64,000 bases of DNA from NCBI GenBank assembly GCA_002482775.1, contig DLGQ01000061.1, positions 6,421-70,420 on the forward strand. The letters are read 5' to 3'. Position numbers and translations under genes: made by a program. Positions 59,945-64,000 of this stretch are shown here, piece after piece (the first letter of the stretch is position 1; each line of letters opens with the position of its first letter). Under the pieces are notes generated by a model. The model was not told the origin of the DNA. It made no database searches and worked only from the letters and a program-made list of their open reading frames with translations. Origin of the DNA: Flavobacteriales bacterium UBA7690. Its GTDB lineage: Bacteria > Bacteroidota > Bacteroidia > Flavobacteriales_F > PHOS-HE28.

Positions 59945-59952
59945 TATTTTTG
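59945..59952 (+). promoter_or_regulatory. candidate -7 element for the Gly-rich lipoprotein gene
   Basis: TATTTTTG matches TAnnTTTG and lies 75 bp upstream of the lipoprotein ATG in the 98-bp gap between divergent proS and this gene. No -33 element is clear, so this is tentative. Confidence 0.35.
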
Positions 59953-60026
59953 TTGTTCAACGTGCGCGGCTAAAGTACACAACACGGTCCGGCGCTTCGG
60001 CGTTCGGCCTGCAACACAAGAACACC

Positions 60027-60998
60027 ATGGAACGCTTCGATCGCACCCTGCTCGCCCTGCTGCCGATGGCACTTTTCGCTGCATCGTGCGGCAGCATGCG
60101 CTCCACCACGGCCAGTGTTGAGGATGATGTGTATTTCATGCCATCCACGGCACCCGTACTGGCATCCGCGGATGTGGCCCCTCCGGTGGAAGAACCGGCG
60201 CAACAACCCACCACGGACGATTATTACGACCCAGGAACTTCGCAGGACCTGGGCACCGACCGCAGCTACTACGACATCACCTACAACGACCCGCGTTTCT
60301 ACAATTACGACCGCTTCGGATTCAATTCGGGGGTGATGGGTTGGCAAAGTGGCTGGAACGGTCCCGGATGGGGCGGCGGCATGGGCTGGGGTAACTCATG
60401 GACCTTGGGCATGGGCTGGGGCTACGGTAGCGGCATCTATTCCGGTTGGTCCAACCCATACGGAGGTTTCAATTCGTGGTATTCTCCTTGGGGTTGGAAC
60501 AACTGGGGCGGTGGCCTCGGTTATGGCTACGGCGGCGGTGGCTACGGATATGGTGGCGGCTACTTCGGCCCTTGGGGAAGCTGCTATTCCTGCTACACTC
60601 CGGTCTCGTACGGCGATGGTTGGAGCAACACGGTGGTAGCCCCGCGCAATGGGGTTGGCTCCGGTGGGTCCGGTATCGGAAGCGGTACGCGCCGTATGCC
60701 CATACGCAACCCAGCAGGTCTTGCTCCCATGCCGATCGATCGGTCCACGATCATACGCAACCGCGCTACGGAGATCGACCGCGCGGTGAGGCAGCCGGCC
60801 ACACAGCCTGCTCGCAGAGCCCCGGTGACCACACCCAAACGCAGCCGGGATGAGTCGAGCCCAACACGGAACATCGAGCGTAGCTCACCGAGCCGTGGCT
60901 ATGATGGTGGCGGAGGCGGACGCTCCACACCTTCACCAAGCAGGGATGGTGGCGGCGGAGGTGGTGGCGGAACACGTACCAGTCCCGGACGCCGTTGA
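60027..60998 (+). CDS. Gly-rich lipoprotein
   Basis: This 323-residue protein has a lipoprotein signal with lipobox LFAASCG (Cys 21). The mature part contains TDDYYDPGTSQDLG and RSYYDITYNDPRFYNYDRFGFN, then a Gly/Trp/Tyr/Ser-rich central region with repeats like GWGGGMGWGNSW and GYGGGGYGYGGGY. The end is Arg/Ser/Pro-rich with poly-Gly. Proteins of this type are widespread beside proS in Bacteroidota and have sometimes been mislabelled as prolyl-tRNA synthetase. It is probably an outer-membrane or surface lipoprotein of unknown function. Confidence 0.82.
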   Translation: MERFDRTLLALLPMALFAASCGSMRSTTASVEDDVYFMPSTAPVLASADVAPPVEEPAQQPTTDDYYDPGTSQDLGTDRSYYDITYNDPRFYNYDRFGFNSGVMGWQSGWNGPGWGGGMGWGNSWTLGMGWGYGSGIYSGWSNPYGGFNSWYSPWGWNNWGGGLGYGYGGGGYGYGGGYFGPWGSCYSCYTPVSYGDGWSNTVVAPRNGVGSGGSGIGSGTRRMPIRNPAGLAPMPIDRSTIIRNRATEIDRAVRQPATQPARRAPVTTPKRSRDESSPTRNIERSSPSRGYDGGGGGRSTPSPSRDGGGGGGGGTRTSPGRR

Positions 60999-61000
60999 TC

Positions 61001-62524
61001 ATGAGCAGATCATCCTTTCGGACGAGGGTCATGCGGCCCCTGTCCCTCGCCTTGGTGTGCGCAACACCCTTTATCGCACTAGCCCAGAATGAGGAGGATG
61101 CGTTGCGCAGCAGCTATATCGCTCCCGGTGGCACAGCGCGCAGCATCGGCATGGCCAACGCGTTCGGTGCTTTGGGGGCCGATGGCGTTAGCGTTATGAT
61201 CAACCCGGCAGGTATGGGCCTTTATCGCCGCAGCGAATTATCCTTCACACCCTCGTTGGAAGTGAACGGGGTGACCAGCAGGTACTACGGCACCTCCTCC
61301 ACCGATTCCAGAACACGCTTCTATTTCGGTAACCTGGCCCTCGCGCTGAACGTGCCCGCTGAACGGGGCAGTGATTGGCGGAGCAGCACCTTCGGCGTGA
61401 TCTACGATCGCCAAGCCACACAGCATTGGGCGCGGCAAGCCATCGGGAAAGGCATCGCCACTTCCATCTTGGACGACTTCGCTTCACGCGCCGAAGGGAC
61501 CACGACGGATGGGTTGTTCAATGATCCATCGTTGCAATTCAGTTCGGCCTTGGCTTACGACACCTATGGCATAGACCCACTGGATCCGAACGATTCACTT
61601 TCCACCAGCTATGTCGCCGCACTGCCGTTCGGCGCCAAAGTGAACCAGACCAATACCATCGACTCGCGCGGCGCGATCTCCAACACCTCGTTCTTCTACA
61701 GCGGCAACTACATGGACCGGTTGTACATCGGACTTTCCGTGGGCGTTATCGGCTATCGATACCGGCATGTGCTCACCCACACTGAGACGGTGCCAGATGA
61801 GTCCATCGACCTGAAGGACCTGAGCTATCGCGACGAAGTGAGCACCACGGGCAATGGTGTGGATGTGAAAGCCGGCGTTATCTATCGACCACACGACCGC
61901 TTCCGGATGGGCGCTGCGTTCCATAGCCCCATGTGGCTCCAGTTGAATGATGCGTACGTCTCTTCGATGAAGACCGAATTCCGCACACCATCATCCACCG
62001 ATGGACGCACGAGCTATTCATCGACATCACCGGACGGCGTTTACAATTACCGCGTTTCCAGCCCTTGGCGCACGGTGCTGAGCGCGGCATACATCGCTGG
62101 CGAGCATGGCTTGGTGAGCGTGGATTACGAATATACCGACTATAGCAAGATGCGCTTGCGCCGGAGCAACCGCCTGCTGGATGCGTACGATTATGTGGCG
62201 GAGAACGAAGCCGTGTCCAACTCGTTCCGCGCCGTGCATACGGTACGTGTGGGAACGGAGTGGCGTGCAGGCAACTGGTACTTCCGCATGGGCTGGGGAT
62301 TCACGCCAGACCCGTATGAGAAAGATGACCTGCGCCACGGCCAAGCGTTGCGCACGTACGCGGGCGGCGTGGGCTACCGAACGGATCATGTGGGAGTGGA
62401 CCTCGGCGTGAACTATGCGCAACGCACCACGAGTTTCTTCCAGTACGACCCTACGTTGGTGAACACGACCTTGGAAGAACGCACCAACATGCGCACGCTC
62501 GTAACGGTGAGCATGAGACCCTGA
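61001..62524 (+). CDS. OmpP1/FadL-like outer-membrane transport protein
   Basis: This 507-residue protein has a signal peptide (about 1-29, ending ALAQ). The mature N-terminus LRSSYIAPGGTARSIGMANAFGALGADGVSVMINPAGMGLYRRSELSFTP is the classical FadL/OmpP1 'hatch' region. The rest is a beta-barrel with long strands, including LVSVDYEYTDYSKMRLR and WYFRMGWGFTPDPY. Family members take up hydrophobic molecules. It starts 2 bp after the Gly-rich lipoprotein stop; a TTG two codons earlier is unlikely. A bidirectional terminator follows. Confidence 0.88.
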   Translation: MSRSSFRTRVMRPLSLALVCATPFIALAQNEEDALRSSYIAPGGTARSIGMANAFGALGADGVSVMINPAGMGLYRRSELSFTPSLEVNGVTSRYYGTSSTDSRTRFYFGNLALALNVPAERGSDWRSSTFGVIYDRQATQHWARQAIGKGIATSILDDFASRAEGTTTDGLFNDPSLQFSSALAYDTYGIDPLDPNDSLSTSYVAALPFGAKVNQTNTIDSRGAISNTSFFYSGNYMDRLYIGLSVGVIGYRYRHVLTHTETVPDESIDLKDLSYRDEVSTTGNGVDVKAGVIYRPHDRFRMGAAFHSPMWLQLNDAYVSSMKTEFRTPSSTDGRTSYSSTSPDGVYNYRVSSPWRTVLSAAYIAGEHGLVSVDYEYTDYSKMRLRRSNRLLDAYDYVAENEAVSNSFRAVHTVRVGTEWRAGNWYFRMGWGFTPDPYEKDDLRHGQALRTYAGGVGYRTDHVGVDLGVNYAQRTTSFFQYDPTLVNTTLEERTNMRTLVTVSMRP

Positions 62525-62548
62525 CCCGCGCGATCGTTCCAAAAGAAA

Positions 62549-62574
62549 AAGGCCCCGATGTCCGGGGCCTTTTC
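62549..62574. terminator. bidirectional rho-independent terminator
   Basis: A perfect 9-bp stem (AAGGCCCCG at 62549-62557 and CGGGGCCTT at 62563-62571) with loop ATGTC is followed by T-runs on both strands. It lies between the convergent OmpP1-like and zinc-ribbon genes and should serve both. Confidence 0.88.
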
Positions 62575-62590
62575 GTTGTGTGATCCGTGA

Positions 62591-63400
62591 TCACTTGTCT
62601 CCTTTCACGCGCTCCACCACGTAGTCATCCACGAGGATGCGGCCGCAGTGTTCGCACACGATGATCTTCTTGTGGCTGCTGATGTCCAGCTGGCGTTGGG
62701 GCGGGATGCTGTTGAAGCAACCACCGCAGCTACCGCGCTCTACCGCTACCACCGCCAAGCCGTTGCGGGCGTTGCTGCGGATGCGGTTGTAAGCGCTGAA
62801 GAGACGCTCTTCGATGTGCTTGGAAGCGACTTCGCTCTTCTTCGCCAACTCCTTCTCTTCCTTCTCGGTCTCGGCAACGATATCGTCGAGCTCCTTGCGC
62901 TTCAGCTCCAGGTCCTTCTTACGCTCGTCGTGGCGGGCTTTGCTTTCCTCCACGATCACCTTCTTGCCATCGATCTGTGCCTTGGCTTCTTTGATGCGCT
63001 TCTCAGCGAGTTGGATCTCCAGGTTCTGGAACTCCACCTCCTTGGTGAGCGAATCGTACTCGCGGTTGTTGCGCACTTTGGCTTGTTGGCCTTCGTACTT
63101 CTTGATCTGGCCTTTCGCGTCCTTGATCAAGTTGTTCTTGTCGGAGACCTGCGTCTCCATCTCCGTCAACTCGTCCTGGAGCTTCTTCATGCGGGTCTCC
63201 AGACCGGCCACCTCATCTTCCAGGTCCTGCACTTCCAATGGCAATTCGCCACGCTGCGTGCGGATCTTGTCCACCTGCGAATCGATGTGCTGTAGACGGT
63301 AGAGTTCAACGAGCTTCTCGGCCACGGTGATATCCGCTTTCGCGGCACCGCCTTTCGAGGTCTTCACTTCCTTCTCCGGAGCCTTCACATCCTTCGCCAT
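62591..63400 (-). CDS. C4-type zinc-ribbon coiled-coil protein
   Basis: This 269-residue protein has a long coiled coil (about 25-205) and a C-terminal zinc ribbon with Cys pairs CGGC (225, 228) and CEHC (249, 252). It matches the C4-type zinc-ribbon (DUF164-like) family that sits next to Nif3-like genes in Bacteroidota. The function is unproven; nucleic-acid binding is suggested for relatives. It starts 3 bp after the Nif3-family stop and is cotranscribed with it. Confidence 0.9.
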   Translation of the reverse strand: MAKDVKAPEKEVKTSKGGAAKADITVAEKLVELYRLQHIDSQVDKIRTQRGELPLEVQDLEDEVAGLETRMKKLQDELTEMETQVSDKNNLIKDAKGQIKKYEGQQAKVRNNREYDSLTKEVEFQNLEIQLAEKRIKEAKAQIDGKKVIVEESKARHDERKKDLELKRKELDDIVAETEKEEKELAKKSEVASKHIEERLFSAYNRIRSNARNGLAVVAVERGSCGGCFNSIPPQRQLDISSHKKIIVCEHCGRILVDDYVVERVKGDK

Positions 63401-63403
63401 GGG

Positions 63404-64000
63404 TCAAAAATGGTATATGGGGTCCGTGACGTTTTCCGTCAAACGGACGGCAAAAGTAGGGAAAAGTTCGCCTAACCTGCGCTGGATCAGGTTCATGGTG
63501 AATTGCTCGCTCCCATAATGCCCGATATCGGCCAAAAGCAGCCGCCCATCGGCATCGAAGAACTCGTGGTATTTGATGTCGCCCGTGAGGTAGGCATCGG
63601 CACCGGCCGCCTTCGCCTTGCTGATGAGGAAAGCCCCTGATCCTCCGCACAATGCGACCCGTTTCACCGGCTTGCCGAGCAACTTCGTGTGGCGGATCAC
63701 CTTCAAGCCGAACGCTTCCTTTACCTGAGCAAGGAACTCGCTCTCTTCCAGCGGGTTGCCGAACTCCCCCACCATGCCGGAGCCGATGCCCGGGTGGGTA
63801 TTCGCCAACGGGATAAGGTCGTACGCCACTTCCTCGTACGGATGCGCCAGGATCATCGCGGAGATCACCGCCCGTTCGATGGTCCGAGGGATGATCACCT
63901 CCAAACGCACCTCCGGCTCGGTATGGCGCACGCCGCGCTCCCCCACGTGCGGATCGGTGCCCTCGCCGGCCCGGAACGTGCCATGCCCTTCGCCGTTGAA
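63404..64000 (-). CDS. Nif3-like dinuclear metal-centre protein (N-terminal part outside window)
   Basis: The visible 198 residues are the C-terminal half of a Nif3/YqfO-family protein. The central insert ends with GEGTFRAGEGTDPHVGERG and VRLEVIIPR, followed by MILAHPYEEVAYDLIPL, then the Nif3 C-terminal domain with VALCGGSGAFLISKAKAAGADAYLTGD and LLLADIGHYGSEQF, which hold the late metal ligands His and Glu. Family members form hexameric rings with two metal ions per subunit. The frame runs open to the window edge, so the start is beyond 64000. It pairs with the zinc-ribbon gene. Confidence 0.92.
   Translation of the reverse strand, partial: FNGEGHGTFRAGEGTDPHVGERGVRHTEPEVRLEVIIPRTIERAVISAMILAHPYEEVAYDLIPLANTHPGIGSGMVGEFGNPLEESEFLAQVKEAFGLKVIRHTKLLGKPVKRVALCGGSGAFLISKAKAAGADAYLTGDIKYHEFFDADGRLLLADIGHYGSEQFTMNLIQRRLGELFPTFAVRLTENVTDPIYHF

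Noticed and set aside
60027..60998. Annotation of the Gly-rich lipoprotein as a prolyl-tRNA synthetase-related protein
   Set aside because: It has a lipobox and low-complexity repeats and no synthetase motif. The label is likely carried over from its neighbour proS.

Overview
The window comes from the chromosome of a fairly GC-rich member of the Bacteroidota, probably Flavobacteriales-like, although the exact lineage cannot be settled from the sequence alone. The evidence is a type IX secretion (T9SS) C-terminal sorting domain on a large secreted beta-helix protein, several promoters with the Bacteroidota -7 element TAnnTTTG (tRNA-Glu, rpsT, wza, wcaJ-like gene, metal genes), the general lack of Shine-Dalgarno sequences, many tightly overlapping starts and stops (ATGA, TGATG, GTGA), and Bacteroidota-type neighbours (short psd, C4 zinc-ribbon protein next to Nif3, archaeal-type proS).

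Region 1 (1-11.5 kb) holds the end of psd and one membrane-anchored protein on the plus strand. A long minus-strand run follows, transcribed right to left: radC, wecB (UDP-GlcNAc 2-epimerase), an alpha/alpha-toroid protein, an AMP-forming ligase, an acyl carrier protein, a GNAT acetyltransferase, an AAC(3)-family acyltransferase, a DUF7033/polysaccharide-deacetylase-like protein, a FemAB/GNAT-like protein, upp, a small membrane protein and a YjjG-like HAD phosphatase. The ligase-carrier-transferase set looks like a pathway that puts an acyl or aminoacyl group on a surface sugar. rpsT stands apart with its own promoter and terminator.

Region 2 (11.6-24.6 kb) is a surface-polysaccharide locus: initiating sugar-phosphate transferase, WecG/TagA glycosyltransferase, GT4 glycosyltransferase, Wzy/WaaL-like polymerase or ligase, a second glycosyltransferase, Wzx flippase, Wzc tyrosine autokinase and Wza-like export lipoprotein, with a T9SS-secreted beta-helix protein transcribed the other way in the middle.

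Region 3 (24.8-57.6 kb) is a roughly 33-kb genomic island integrated into the 3' end of tRNA-Glu(TTC). A tyrosine recombinase lies just inside the left end, and a 15-bp direct repeat of the tRNA 3' end (24775-24789 and 57605-57619) bounds it. The chromosome's former tRNA terminator is stranded at the left junction, while a new terminator from the island now follows the tRNA. No relaxase or type IV secretion genes are visible. The left end carries recombinase, an excisionase-like HTH protein and a Rep-like protein. The centre (30.2-50.2 kb) is one almost unbroken plus-strand array for divalent metal export and periplasmic metal binding: a CzcA-TolC fusion, CzcB with a His-rich insert, three paralogous secreted 'APHGG...DGHxH' proteins, His-rich lipoproteins, MgtC paralogues, an HXXEE membrane protein, a Zn/Cd/Pb-type P-type ATPase, a large modular low-complexity protein and outer-membrane beta-barrels. 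Several of these exist in two or three copies, including a second P-type ATPase with its own His-rich lipoprotein at 51.1-53.3 kb. The right end (53.4-57.5 kb) holds five genes I cannot name, including a translationally coupled pair and a PIN-like protein, in the position where islands usually carry defence cargo.

Region 4 (57.6-64 kb) returns to core genes: tRNA-Glu, a conserved hypothetical, proS, a Gly-rich lipoprotein, an OmpP1/FadL-like outer-membrane protein, a C4 zinc-ribbon coiled-coil protein and a partial Nif3-family gene. How the parts work together is inferred from family knowledge and gene order; no database search was possible.
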